From Kineococcus mangrovi (GTDB lineage Bacteria; Actinomycetota; Actinomycetes; Actinomycetales; Kineococcaceae): DNA of 64,000 nucleotides. The notes beneath the pieces were generated by a model that was not told where the DNA came from, made no database searches, and saw only the letters and a program-made list of their open reading frames with translations. The DNA lies in the NCBI RefSeq assembly GCF_041320705.1, contig NZ_JBGGTQ010000012.1:1-64000 (forward strand), in the 5' to 3' direction. The position numbers were made by a program, and so were the translations under genes. Of this stretch, positions 15,912-24,964 are shown one piece after another (the first letter of the stretch is position 1; each line of letters starts with the position of its first letter).

Positions 15912-18297
15912 CGCCCACCGGCCCGGCGGTGCCCACGACGGTCGCGTCCCGGGTCCCCTTCCCCGCGTACAGCGCCCGGTCGGCGGCCGCGACGACCGTG
16001 AGCGCGTCCAGGCCAGGTGCCCACTCGCACACGCCGACGGTGCACGTCTGCCCGTCCGGGACCGCGGCGCGGATGCGGTCGACGACGGCCACGGCGTCCG
16101 CGGCCGTGCAGTCCGGCAGCAGCAGGGCGAACTCCTCCCCGCCCCAGCGGGCCAGCGTGTCCGCCTCCCGCAGCTGGGCCGTGGCGGCCGCCGTGAAGGC
16201 GCGCAGCAGCTCGTCCCCGGCCAGGTGGCCGCGGGTGTCGTTGTAGCGCTTGAAGTGGTCCAGGTCGAGCAGGGCGAAGGTCAGCGGCGTGCCGGAGCGG
16301 GTGGCCCGGGCGATCTCCTGGCGGGCCAGCACGTCCCAGCGGCGGCGGTTCACCGCGCCCGTCAGCGGGTCGTGCTCGGCGGCCTGCGCGAGCCGGGCGA
16401 GGAGGTCGGCGCGGCTGAACGCGTGCGCCGCCTCCGCCGCCAGACCGGCCAGGACCGCCGCGGTCGTCGGGTCCGGGCCGGCCACGCGCTCGCGCCAGGC
16501 GACGCACAGGACGCCGAGCACCAGGCCGTCGCCGTCCACGACGGGTTGCCACGCCCCCGAGACCAGGTGGCCCTCGGCCACGAGGCGGGTGTCGGCCTGC
16601 GGGTGCAGCGCCACGTCGGCGACGAACAGCGTCTCGCGGGACAGGTAGCTCGACAGGGTCAGGCTCGTGTCCCGCCGCACGTCCAGGTCGAGCCGGAACC
16701 CCTCCGGCATCCCGGTGGAGGCGGTCACCACGAGCCGGCCGTCGTCGGGCTGGGCCAGGAACGCGGCGTGGGCGTCGGCGATCTCCACGGCGGCCTCGCA
16801 GACGGCCCGACGGGGGTCCTCGGCGGTCAGGACGGCGCGGGAGGCGACGGCGAGCCGTTCGACCCGGGCGGCGTGCAGCCCGAGCTGCGCGTTGGCGCGG
16901 GCGAGCTGGGCCTCGCGCGAGCGGACCTCGGTCGTGTCGTGCATGGCGACGACCGCGCCGAGCACGGTGCCCGTCCCGTCGGTGACGGTGCGACCGGTGC
17001 ACACGACCGGCACCGACCCCACCCCGGGCCGGTCGATGACCATCTCGGCGCCGCTGACGGCGCCCTCGGCGAGGGTGCGCAGCAACGGGATCTGCGCCGC
17101 CGTCAGCGGGGTCGTGCCGTCGGGACCGTAGAGGTGGTAGTTGTCGGCGTGCTGGGTCGGGTCGAGGCTGTCGTCGGCGTCCAGGCCGTGCCAGGCGCGC
17201 GCGGTGTCGTTGAACAGCAGGAGGCGCCCGTCGGGGTCGGCGACGACGATGCCGGCGCCGACGCTGGTGAGGACGGCGTCGGAGAACCGGGCGCTGCGCT
17301 CGGCGTCGGCGCGCGCCCGCTGGGCCTGGGTGGTGGCGGCCGAGAGCCGGGCCAGGAGTCCGGCGCGTTCGTCCCGGCCCACCGCGAGGGCCATCCCGAG
17401 GGCGGCGACGAAACCGACGTGGACCTGCACGACGAGGGCGCGGGCGGCGTCGTCGTGGATGCCGGCGAAGGGGCCGGCCCCCTGGAACGTCCCGACCACC
17501 GTGATCGTGGCGACGGCCACGCTCGTGACGACGACGAGCGTGGTGTCGAACCGCAGGGCCAGCCAGATCGTCGCCGCCAGGGGCAGGAACGCCAGCGGGA
17601 TCCCCGGGGGGCCCCAGAACACCCCGGCGTAGGTGACGCAGGAGACGGTCACGGCCGCGACGAGTTCCAGCCGCCCGGGGCGGGTCCGGGGCCAGGCCAC
17701 GGCGACACCGGTCTCCAGGCGCAGGACGACGGGGGTGAGCAGGGCGATGCCCGTGAGGTTCCGGGTGAACCACACGGCCACGCCGAGCCAGCTCGCTCCC
17801 CCGCCCGCGGCCGCGACGGTGAGGGTCCCCCCCAGGGCGCCGGCGGCGCAGGCGATCGCGGTGGCGCCGAGCAGGACCGCCAGGTGCCGGGTGCTGTGCG
17901 CCACCGTCGAGGAGGACCACCGGCGCCGCAACCTCGCGTAGAGCAGGGCCTGACCGAGGTTCGTCACGACGAAACCGGCCAGCAGCACCGGACCGGCGCC
18001 CGTGAGGGCGTTGAGGGTGACCGTCACGACGGCGAGCAGGGCGGCGTCGAGCCAGCGGTGGCGCGTCCGGCAGAACCAGGCGGCCGCGACGCCGGCGGCG
18101 GGCCACACGAGGCTCAGGCTGGTGCCGTCGAGGACCGTCAGCCGGCCCAGGTACACCGTCACGGCGAACAGGGCCGTGAACACCAGGCTCCGGACCGGCA
18201 GGACCGCCAGGGCCCTGGCGACGGCGGGAGGAGGGTTCACGAGGTGTGTGTCGGCAGTTCCGGACCTCGGGAACAGCCCGGGAGCGCGGGTGTTCAC
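15901..18297 (-). CDS. MASE1-PAS-GAF-GGDEF diguanylate cyclase
   Basis: A 798-residue c-di-GMP synthase. An N-terminal MASE1-like membrane domain (about ten helices, residues 35-310; WPAAGVAAA and WFTRNLTGIALLTP motifs) is followed by PAS (about 335-460), GAF (about 475-620) and GGDEF (about 640-785) domains. The active site is RWGGEEF and an inhibitory-site READ lies five residues earlier, so it should be active and product-inhibited. The GTG start overlaps the stop of the upstream GGDEF-EAL gene in a GTGA, showing cotranslation of a cyclase with a predicted phosphodiesterase. Confidence 0.9.
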   Translation of the reverse strand: MNTRAPGLFPRSGTADTHLVNPPPAVARALAVLPVRSLVFTALFAVTVYLGRLTVLDGTSLSLVWPAAGVAAAWFCRTRHRWLDAALLAVVTVTLNALTGAGPVLLAGFVVTNLGQALLYARLRRRWSSSTVAHSTRHLAVLLGATAIACAAGALGGTLTVAAAGGGASWLGVAVWFTRNLTGIALLTPVVLRLETGVAVAWPRTRPGRLELVAAVTVSCVTYAGVFWGPPGIPLAFLPLAATIWLALRFDTTLVVVTSVAVATITVVGTFQGAGPFAGIHDDAARALVVQVHVGFVAALGMALAVGRDERAGLLARLSAATTQAQRARADAERSARFSDAVLTSVGAGIVVADPDGRLLLFNDTARAWHGLDADDSLDPTQHADNYHLYGPDGTTPLTAAQIPLLRTLAEGAVSGAEMVIDRPGVGSVPVVCTGRTVTDGTGTVLGAVVAMHDTTEVRSREAQLARANAQLGLHAARVERLAVASRAVLTAEDPRRAVCEAAVEIADAHAAFLAQPDDGRLVVTASTGMPEGFRLDLDVRRDTSLTLSSYLSRETLFVADVALHPQADTRLVAEGHLVSGAWQPVVDGDGLVLGVLCVAWRERVAGPDPTTAAVLAGLAAEAAHAFSRADLLARLAQAAEHDPLTGAVNRRRWDVLARQEIARATRSGTPLTFALLDLDHFKRYNDTRGHLAGDELLRAFTAAATAQLREADTLARWGGEEFALLLPDCTAADAVAVVDRIRAAVPDGQTCTVGVCEWAPGLDALTVVAAADRALYAGKGTRDATVVGTAGPVGVRA

Positions 18298-20579
18298 GCG
18301 GTGTCGACGGTGAGGGCGTCCGGCACGGGGTGGACGCGGGACAGCTGCTCGCCCAGGAGTTCTCGCGGCACGGCCCGGGAGTACAGCCAGCCCTGGCCCA
18401 GGGGGGCGGAGATGAACCGGCAGATCGCGGCCTGCTGCTCGGTCTCGACGCCCTCGACGACGACCGTCAGCCCGAGGCGGGTGGCGAGGTCCACGACGCA
18501 CGTGACGACCGACTGGCCGTTGACGTCGTCGGTGAGGGACCGCGTCAGCGACCGGTCGATCTTCAGGACGTGCACCGGCAGCCGGCCCAGGTACCCGAAG
18601 GCAGAGTACCCCGTCCCGAAGTCGTCGATGGCGATGCTGCACCCCAGGGCGGCGAGGTCGGTGACGACGCGCTCGGCGGGGGAGTCGGAGTCCAGGAATA
18701 CCGACTCGGTGAGTTCCAGCGTCAGCAGCCGCGGCGGGACGCGGTACCGGTCGAGGAGTTCGACGACGACGTCGGTGAACCCCGGTGACTGCAGCTGGAC
18801 CACCGAGACGTTGACGGCCAGGCCGACGCCGGCGGAGAACACCCCGGCCTCGTGGGCCGTGCGGACGGCGGTGCGCAGGACGTGCTCGCCGAGGGCCACG
18901 ACGAGGTTGCACTCCTCGGCGACGGCGATGAACTCCACGGGGGAGACCGGGCCCAGGACGGGGTCGTCCCAGCGGGCGAGGGCCTCGAACTTGTCGACGC
19001 GGCCCGTCGTGAACGAGACGACCGGCTGGTAGTGCACGTCGACGACCCCGTCGCGGACGGCCTGCGTGAGCCGGTCGCGCAGCAGGCTGCGGCGGGCGTG
19101 CTCGGCGGCCACCGACCCCGAGTACACCGAGACCGCGCCCGGCCCGTGGCGCTTGGCCTCGCGCAGGGCGATGTCGGCCTGCACGAAGGGTTTCATGACG
19201 TCGGTGCCGTCGTAGTCGTCGCCGAACGGGCAGTTCGCGACCCCGGCGGCGGCCGACAGCGGGAACCGGGCGGCGCCGGGAACCCTCGCGGGGGCCGTCG
19301 TGACGGCGGCCAGGACCCGTTCGGCGTGCCGCAGGACCTGAGCGGGTCCCCCCGGCAGGACGACCGCGATCTCGTCGCCGGCCGTGCGGAAGGCGTCCCC
19401 GCCGAGCTCACCGGCGACGGACCCGACCTCCTGCGCCGCGGCGGCGATGACGGCGTCGCCGGCGCTGACGCCGAGCACGTCGTTGACGTCGTCGAGCCCG
19501 ACGAGTTCGACGAGGACCAGGCAGGAGGCGTGGTCGGGTTCGGTGAGGGCGCGTTCGAGCAGCCCGCGGTTCCCCAGCCCGGTGAGGTTGTCGTGCAGCG
19601 CCTGGAACGTCAGGTGCGTGGTGGTCCGGTCGATCGATCGCGCCGTCGCCGCGTGCCGGATCGTGAACGTCACGAGGACGGCGACGTAGAAGCCGTACAG
19701 GACGGAGTCGGCGCGCGGGTCGACGACGAGCAGCACGAGGTCGACCAGCAGGACGGGGCCGGGCACGAGGGAGGCGACCTGGAGCCTGCGGGCCGCGCGT
19801 CCGGCGGTCTGCCCCCCGTGGCGGACGACGCCGTCGCGGGGCAGGCACAGCAGGCCGACGGCCCCGCCGACCGCCGCGACCGCGCACCCGACGGACGCCA
19901 CGACCGCGTCGTGGTGGTGGCAGACCGCCGCGAGCGCCGTCCCGATCCCGTTGACGGTGAGCCCGGCGGCCGCCAGGCGCAGGCGGGGTTGCTCGATGGC
20001 CAGCGCGATCGACGAGCAGGCCACGACGGAGCTCACGACGAGGACGGCGGCGACCGCGGCCGTCCACCCCGGCGGTCCGTGGTGGCCGGTGCGGGCGAAG
20101 GCGTCCCAGGCGGCGGTGGCCAGGGCGCTGGCGAGCATGAGCGCGTCGACGACGAGCGGGGGGTCGTCGCTGCCGGCGCGGGCCCGCACGAGCAGCTGGA
20201 GCAGGACGACGAGCAGGCCCAGGGACCCCACGGCGAAGGCGAGCGGGGGCAGCGGGGACGTCTCGGCGCCGGTGCCGGGGAGGAGGCCGGCGGTGAGGGC
20301 GCCGATCCCCCACAGCGTCGCGGCCCCGAGGTACTTGCGGGAGTTGCGGCCCCGGTGCAGCACGATCAGCGCGAGGGCCGCCGCGGCGATCGCGGCGATG
20401 CCGGTGACGGCCAGCGGCGTCCGCACGGTCCCCGTCGCCCGCACCACCAGCACCGTCAGCCCGCCGGCGAGCGCCAGCAGCCCGATCCCACCGCCGACGC
20501 GACCCGGGGTCGGGCGCGTCGGGGTGAGCGGGGAGGACACGGTGGAGGTGTCGGACGCCGCCGCCGTGGACTTGACCAC
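18294..20579 (-). CDS. Membrane GGDEF-EAL protein with degenerate GGDEF
   Basis: A 761-residue protein with about ten N-terminal hydrophobic helices, a GGDEF-fold domain in which the active-site motif is changed to TAGDEI (residues about 350-500), and an EAL domain (about 510-750). EAL is well conserved: KFEALARW, VNVSVVQ, LELTESV, DDFGTGYS, KIDRSL, EGVET and GQGWLYS. It most likely acts as a phosphodiesterase, with the degenerate GGDEF as a GTP sensor. It is a paralogue of the gene at 22220-24448 and is translationally coupled to the downstream cyclase. The GTG at 20579 is a best estimate; it diverges from the cold-shock gene. Confidence 0.88.
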   Translation of the reverse strand: MVKSTAAASDTSTVSSPLTPTRPTPGRVGGGIGLLALAGGLTVLVVRATGTVRTPLAVTGIAAIAAAALALIVLHRGRNSRKYLGAATLWGIGALTAGLLPGTGAETSPLPPLAFAVGSLGLLVVLLQLLVRARAGSDDPPLVVDALMLASALATAAWDAFARTGHHGPPGWTAAVAAVLVVSSVVACSSIALAIEQPRLRLAAAGLTVNGIGTALAAVCHHHDAVVASVGCAVAAVGGAVGLLCLPRDGVVRHGGQTAGRAARRLQVASLVPGPVLLVDLVLLVVDPRADSVLYGFYVAVLVTFTIRHAATARSIDRTTTHLTFQALHDNLTGLGNRGLLERALTEPDHASCLVLVELVGLDDVNDVLGVSAGDAVIAAAAQEVGSVAGELGGDAFRTAGDEIAVVLPGGPAQVLRHAERVLAAVTTAPARVPGAARFPLSAAAGVANCPFGDDYDGTDVMKPFVQADIALREAKRHGPGAVSVYSGSVAAEHARRSLLRDRLTQAVRDGVVDVHYQPVVSFTTGRVDKFEALARWDDPVLGPVSPVEFIAVAEECNLVVALGEHVLRTAVRTAHEAGVFSAGVGLAVNVSVVQLQSPGFTDVVVELLDRYRVPPRLLTLELTESVFLDSDSPAERVVTDLAALGCSIAIDDFGTGYSAFGYLGRLPVHVLKIDRSLTRSLTDDVNGQSVVTCVVDLATRLGLTVVVEGVETEQQAAICRFISAPLGQGWLYSRAVPRELLGEQLSRVHPVPDALTVDTA

Positions 20580-20639
20580 TCCCGCGGTGCGCGAGGATGG
20601 AACCCGCACGGTCTCGATCAGCTGGAAGTGGTGGGTGCA

Positions 20640-21047
20640 GTGGCCAAGGGCAAGGTCCGTTCGTACGACGAGGACCGCGGGTTCGGTTTCATCCGGACCC
20701 CCGAGGCGTCCGACGACGTCTTCTTCCACTTCAAGGACGTCGTGGGCGGTGCCGACGACGGCCCCCTCGACGGCGCGGTGGTCGAGTTCACCCTCGGCGA
20801 GGGTGAGCGCGGCCCGAAGGCGTCCGACGTGCGCGTGGAGTCCCGCCGCAGCGGCCCGCCGCCGGAGCAGCGCCGCCCCGCGTCCTCGTCCCAGCGCCCC
20901 GTGTCGCTGCGCGAGTTCCGCCGCGAGGTCACCGAGATCCTGCTGAGCGTCGACGGGATCGGGTCCACCCAGGTCCGCGCCGTGCGCGACTACCTGTCCG
21001 ACTACGGGCTGGACCGCGGGTTCGTGGTGGAGGACACCCGCCGCTGA
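20640..21047 (+). CDS. Cold-shock protein with C-terminal extension
   Basis: A 135-residue protein. Residues 1-65 are a cold-shock domain with RNP motifs GFGFIR and DVFFHF, giving nucleic-acid-binding RNA-chaperone activity. The remaining ~70 residues, including the conserved-looking REFRREVTEILLSVD, form an extension found in the larger actinobacterial Csp group (similar in length to mycobacterial CspB, from memory). The GTG opens directly at the domain (AKGKVRSYDEDRG). It diverges from the GGDEF-EAL gene, and a long palindrome follows its stop. Confidence 0.9.
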   Translation: MAKGKVRSYDEDRGFGFIRTPEASDDVFFHFKDVVGGADDGPLDGAVVEFTLGEGERGPKASDVRVESRRSGPPPEQRRPASSSQRPVSLREFRREVTEILLSVDGIGSTQVRAVRDYLSDYGLDRGFVVEDTRR

Positions 21048-21055
21048 GGGCTGGA

Positions 21056-21106
21056 CCGGTACGTTCCGACCCGCTCGCAGCGCTGCGACGGGTCGGGACG
21101 TACCGG
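21056..21106. repeat. Palindromic element, copy 1
   Basis: A 51-base inverted repeat. Arms of 18 bases beginning CCGGTACGTTCCGACCCG pair with one G-T wobble, and the loop contains the self-complementary TCGCAGCGCTGCGA. It begins nine bases after the cold-shock stop, so it may terminate transcription. The outer arm recurs at 22106-22158. Confidence 0.75.
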
Positions 21107-21147
21107 AAGATCCCTCCTCCACAGGGACGGAGCGTGATCGTGGCCCC

Positions 21148-22287
21148 GTGGGGGACCCTGCCGCGGTGCGCAGCGAGGTCCCGGACGTCCTGGTCGGTGC
21201 GGCCCTGCGCCGAGGTGAGCTCCTCCGCCGTGGCGTGACGGACAGTCGGCTCCGGTCCCAGGCCGTGCGACGGCCCTTCCGCGGGGTCCACGCCGACGCC
21301 GCTGCCCCGCCGGGCGTCCTGCGGCGCATCCGGGACGTCGTCCCCCTCCTGCCGCCCGGTGGTGTCGTCGGCGGCTGGGCCGCGGCCTGGTTGCACGGGG
21401 CCCGCTGCCTCGACGGTCGCGCCGGTGGCACCGAGTTGCCCGTGCTGGTCTGCGTGCCGGGGACGAGGCGGATGCGGCCCCGCCCCGGTGTGCGGGTGCT
21501 GCGCTCGGAGCTGCGGGAGGACGACGTCGCGGAGGTCTCGGGCGTGCCGGTGACGAGCGCGGTGCGCACGGGTTTGGACCTGGCGCGCCTCTCGGAGACC
21601 CCACGCCGTGGGGTCGTCGCCGTCGACGCGCTGTGGGCCGCCGGCGTCACGACCGGTCCCGCCGTGCTCGCCCACCTCGAGGAACGGCCGAGGTTGCACG
21701 GCTCACCTGTGGCCCGTGGGGCGGCGACACTGGCCGTGGCGGGCGTCCGCTCGCCCCAGGAGACTGCGCTCCGGATGCTGTGGCTGCTCGACGCGGGCCT
21801 GCCGGTTCCGCTCGTCAACCACCGCGTCGTGGACCTCGACGGTCACCACCTCGGCCGGCCCGATCTCCTCGACGAGGAGGCGGGCGTCGTCGGCGAGTTC
21901 GACGGGCGGGGCCACCTGGCGCTGGACGTGAGCACCGTGGACCACGTGCGCCAGGAGGGCCTGGAGCGTCACGGGCTGGTCGTGGCCCGCTTCACCTCGC
22001 TCGACGTCCGGCCGGAGCACGCGCGCCGCACGGTGTGGAGGCGCACGACGCTCGGCGACGGGGCCTGGAGCGGCCGGGTCCGCGGACGTGGCGGGTCGTC
22101 CGCTGACCGGTACGTTGCGACCCGTTCGTCGGGAACGGGCGGGTCGGGACGTACCGGTCCCGCCACCTCCCGCACGTCACTGGCGTTCCGGCGACGTCCG
22201 GTGACCGGCCCGGTGCGCCTCAGCGCACGGGTTCGGGGGAGACGGGGTACTCCCGCTCCAGCTCCGCGACGATCCGGTCGGCGGTGA
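21148..22287 (+). CDS. DUF559-like / AbiEi-type winged protein with Vsr-like nuclease fold
   Basis: Resembles the very common actinobacterial proteins that join an N-terminal transcriptional-regulator-like domain (VLVGAALRRGELLRRGVT, then RRPFRGVH) to a C-terminal DUF559 Vsr-like nuclease-fold domain. The latter shows RPDLLDEEAGVVGEFDG and HVRQEGLERHGLVVARF; Asp and Glu in these strands fit a PD-(D/E)XK-like site. The frame is 379 residues, but the conserved part ends near residue 300 and the tail runs through a palindrome and 68 bases into the convergent gene. Function is unknown; partners of such proteins are not established. The GTG start is uncertain. Confidence 0.65.
   Translation: MGDPAAVRSEVPDVLVGAALRRGELLRRGVTDSRLRSQAVRRPFRGVHADAAAPPGVLRRIRDVVPLLPPGGVVGGWAAAWLHGARCLDGRAGGTELPVLVCVPGTRRMRPRPGVRVLRSELREDDVAEVSGVPVTSAVRTGLDLARLSETPRRGVVAVDALWAAGVTTGPAVLAHLEERPRLHGSPVARGAATLAVAGVRSPQETALRMLWLLDAGLPVPLVNHRVVDLDGHHLGRPDLLDEEAGVVGEFDGRGHLALDVSTVDHVRQEGLERHGLVVARFTSLDVRPEHARRTVWRRTTLGDGAWSGRVRGRGGSSADRYVATRSSGTGGSGRTGPATSRTSLAFRRRPVTGPVRLSARVRGRRGTPAPAPRRSGRR
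22106..22158. repeat. Palindromic element, copy 2
   Basis: ACCGGTACGTTGCGACCCG on the left and CGGGTCGGGACGTACCGGT on the right form the same outer stem as the element at 21056. The inner CCCGTTC/GAACGGG stem differs from copy 1. It lies inside the 3' end of the DUF559-like frame, 60 bases before the convergent GGDEF-EAL stop. Confidence 0.75.
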
Positions 22288-24448
22288 CGGCCGCCGAGTA
22301 CAGCCAGCCCTGCCCCAGGCCCGCGCGCATGGACCGGCAGATCGCGGCCTCCTCGTCGGTCTCGACACCCTCGACGACGACCGTGAGGCCGAGGCGGTTG
22401 GCCAGGTCGACGACGGCCGTGACGACGGAGCGCCCGTTGCCCTCCCCGGTCAGCGACTGCGTGAGGGAGCGGTCGATCTTCAGGACGTGCACGGGCAGCC
22501 GGTCCAGGTAGCCGAACGCGGAGTAGCCGGTGCCGAAGTCGTCGATGGCGATCTGGCAGCCCAGGCGGGCCAGGTCGGTGACGACGCGCTCGGCGGGGGA
22601 GTCGGAGTCCAGGAAGACCGACTCGGTGAGCTCCAGGGTCAGCAGGTGCGCCGGGATGCGGTGGTCGGTGAGGATCCCGCGGACGACGTCGGCGAAGCCG
22701 GGCGACTGCAGCTGCACGACGGAGACGTTGACCGCGAGCCGCACGCCCGCGTCGAAGACCCCGGCCGCGTGCGCGGTGCCGACCGCCCGCCGCAGCACGT
22801 GCTCGCCGAGCGCGACGACGAGGTTGGACTCCTCGGCGACGGCGACGAACTCGACGGGGGAGACGCGGCCCAGCTCGCGGTCGTCCCAGCGGGCGAGGGC
22901 CTCGAACTTCACGACCCGGCCGGTGGCGAAGTCGATGATCGGCTGGAAGTGCACGTCGATGCAGCCCTCGGCGACGGCTGAGGCCAGGCGCTCGCGGACG
23001 AGGAGGCGGCGGGCGTGCTGGGCGGCGACGGCGCCGGAGTAGACCGACCAGCCGAGCATCCCGGGGTGGGCGCGGGCGTCGCGCAGCGCGAGGTCGGCGT
23101 GCACGAGCGGCAGGGCCGCGTCCCCGCCCGCGCGGGCTCCGCGGTCGACGCGGGCGATCCCGGCGACGGCCTCGACGGCGAAGCGGCCGGCCCCCGGGAC
23201 CTGCAGCGGCGCGGCGCTGACGGCGCCCAGGAGGTGCGGCAGGTGCCGGACGGCCTCTTCCGGGCTGCCGGGCAGCAGGAGGGCGAACTCGTCGTGGCGG
23301 ACGCGGTAGGTGGAGCCGCCGAGGGGGGTGACGTGCTCGCGCAGGTTCGCGGCGGCGGCGCGCAGGACGTCCTCGCCGACGGGGACGCCGAGGACGTCGC
23401 TGACGTCGTCGAGGCCGCTGACCTCGAGGATGACGAGGGACTGGGTGCGGTCGGGTTCGATGAGCGCTTCGGTGAGGGCCGTCCGGTTCTTCAGGCCGGT
23501 GAGCTGGTCGTGCTGGGCCTGGAAGAACAGGGTGCGGCGGGTGCGGTCGATGGCGCGGGCCGTGGCGGCCTGGCGCACGGCGGCCGCGAGGACCGCGGCG
23601 CCGTAGTAGGCCGACAGCAGGGCGTCGGCGCGGGGTTCGGCGACGTTGACGGCCATGGCGATGAGCACTGCCGCCCCGGGGAGGGAGACGGCCAGGCGGA
23701 GCCGGCGGGCGGCCTGCGCCACCGCCGCGCCGCCGTGCCGGACGAACCCGCCGCGCGGCTGGAAGACCAGCAGGGTGGTCCCGCCCACGACGGCGACGAC
23801 GATGGCGACGTCGGCGACGCGGGGGGACGTGGTCGCCGTGATGGCCGTGACCTGCGTGGCGATGGCACCGAGCCCGAGCCCCAGGCAGGCCAGGCGCAGG
23901 GCGGCGTGCTCGACGGCCAGGACGGCGGCGCAGGCCGCGACGAAGGACGTGAGGAGGACGACCAGGGAGGCGCTGGCCTGCCACCAGCCGTCCCCGGTGT
24001 ACCCGGCGCGGCCGAACCCGTCCCACGCGAGGGTGGCCAGGACGGTGCCGAACACGGCGGCCTCGACGAGCAGGGGCTGGTCGTCGCCGGCCACGCGCGC
24101 GTGCCGGAGCTGCTGGAAGGCGATGTGGGCCAGGCCGGTCAGCGAGACGGCGTGGGCGAGGTGCGGGAACGACAGCGGCCCGATCATCGCTGCCGGGTAG
24201 GCGCCGGCCAGGACCGTCCCGACACCCCAGAGCGTGCCCGCCGCGGTGAAGCGGACGAGGCCGGGGCGGGAGCCCCGCCGCGAGAGGAAGGGCATGAGGA
24301 CGGACACGGCCAGCCAGCCCAGGCCGACGGTCAGCAGCACTGGCCGGCCTTCCTGCCAACGGGCCGCCGCGGCGAGCGCCACCGGCGTGGACACGGCGAG
24401 CACGGCGGTGGACAGCGCCGCGCGCCAGGCGTGCCGGGGGAACGTCAT
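22220..24448 (-). CDS. Membrane GGDEF-EAL protein with degenerate GGDEF (paralogue)
   Basis: A 742-residue protein with the same plan as the gene at 18294: about ten N-terminal helices, a GGDEF fold whose active motif is RHDEF (first two glycines lost), and a canonical EAL domain (KFEALARW, VNVSVVQ, LELTESV, DDFGTGYS, KIDRSL, EGVET, GQGWLYS). It should be a phosphodiesterase without cyclase activity. Long blocks of the EAL domain are identical to the paralogue, indicating recent duplication, whereas the membrane parts differ. The ATG at 24448 is chosen because the hydrophobic segment begins soon after; upstream codons are low complexity. Confidence 0.88.
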   Translation of the reverse strand: MTFPRHAWRAALSTAVLAVSTPVALAAAARWQEGRPVLLTVGLGWLAVSVLMPFLSRRGSRPGLVRFTAAGTLWGVGTVLAGAYPAAMIGPLSFPHLAHAVSLTGLAHIAFQQLRHARVAGDDQPLLVEAAVFGTVLATLAWDGFGRAGYTGDGWWQASASLVVLLTSFVAACAAVLAVEHAALRLACLGLGLGAIATQVTAITATTSPRVADVAIVVAVVGGTTLLVFQPRGGFVRHGGAAVAQAARRLRLAVSLPGAAVLIAMAVNVAEPRADALLSAYYGAAVLAAAVRQAATARAIDRTRRTLFFQAQHDQLTGLKNRTALTEALIEPDRTQSLVILEVSGLDDVSDVLGVPVGEDVLRAAAANLREHVTPLGGSTYRVRHDEFALLLPGSPEEAVRHLPHLLGAVSAAPLQVPGAGRFAVEAVAGIARVDRGARAGGDAALPLVHADLALRDARAHPGMLGWSVYSGAVAAQHARRLLVRERLASAVAEGCIDVHFQPIIDFATGRVVKFEALARWDDRELGRVSPVEFVAVAEESNLVVALGEHVLRRAVGTAHAAGVFDAGVRLAVNVSVVQLQSPGFADVVRGILTDHRIPAHLLTLELTESVFLDSDSPAERVVTDLARLGCQIAIDDFGTGYSAFGYLDRLPVHVLKIDRSLTQSLTGEGNGRSVVTAVVDLANRLGLTVVVEGVETDEEAAICRSMRAGLGQGWLYSAAVTADRIVAELEREYPVSPEPVR

Positions 24449-24964
24449 GGCCACAGCTTCGGACCGGCGCCGTCTGCGCTGGATGGGCCGACCGCGTGAC
24501 GTGGCTCCCGGTGGGGTGGGAGGCGGAGGGAGCCGTCCCGTGATCGTTCCCGTCACAGTCGGCGACGACCGCCCGGAGGAGCTAAGCGCACCCTGGTCCG
24601 ATGGGGGTCACCCACATGAGTCACACGGGGTCATGGCCCGTGCGAAGACGGTGACCCCATCCGGTGTGACTACTCCGTCTGGGTGACCTGGGGCCGTCGA
24701 GGCGGGTGAGGCTGCCCGTTACCAAACTGTGACAATCCTCTGTGGGAGGCAAAACCGCAGGTCACGGTGCGTCTGTCCCTCCCGACACGCCGGGACGGCG
24801 CGAGATCTTCTGTTACTCCCCGTGTTGCTGGTGTGACTCTCGTGTACGTTCATGTCTGTCACCGAGTCACTCCGCTGAGTAGCGGAGCGGATGGTGTCGC
24901 AGGCCCGAGACCGGGCCGGCCCCCACGGGGGGGAACATCACTTTCACATGCCTTGGAGGCAATC
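24449..24964 (+). promoter_or_regulatory. Long regulatory region of the major CWB2 surface-protein gene
   Basis: 516 bases with no credible gene. It holds a nested inverted-repeat block at 24606-24688 (GGTCACCCA/TGGGTGACC outer, GTCACAC/GTGTGAC middle, GGGGTCA/TGACCCC inner), further GTGAC/GTCAC copies, a 54-base element shared with 34523-34576, and a CTCCGCT-GAGT-AGCGGAG hairpin at 24870-24887. A TTGGAGGC ribosome-binding site is at 24953-24960. It suggests strong, multi-input control. Confidence 0.6.
24822..24875 (+). promoter_or_regulatory. Conserved 54-bp upstream element, copy 1
   Basis: Aligned by eye without gaps to 34523-34576, with about 43 of 54 bases identical. The core TGTGACTCTCGTG and the following ACGTTC and TCTGTCA are the same in both. 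It sits about 90 bases before the start of the first CWB2 gene. It could be a promoter with an activator site or a leader element; no standard -35/-10 pair is obvious. Confidence 0.5.

Noticed and set aside
15703-19032. Very long open frame (over 1,100 codons) on the plus strand, opposite the cyclase genes
   Set aside because: High GC content leaves antisense frames open. Its translation is repetitive Gly/Arg/Val sequence without domains, and the minus strand encodes clear MASE1-GGDEF and GGDEF-EAL proteins.
24822-24890. Possible c-di-GMP or c-di-AMP riboswitch before the first CWB2 gene
   Set aside because: The element and small hairpin do not show the conserved core bases or pairing of GEMM-I, GEMM-II or ydaO-type riboswitches. 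Kept as an unexplained conserved element.
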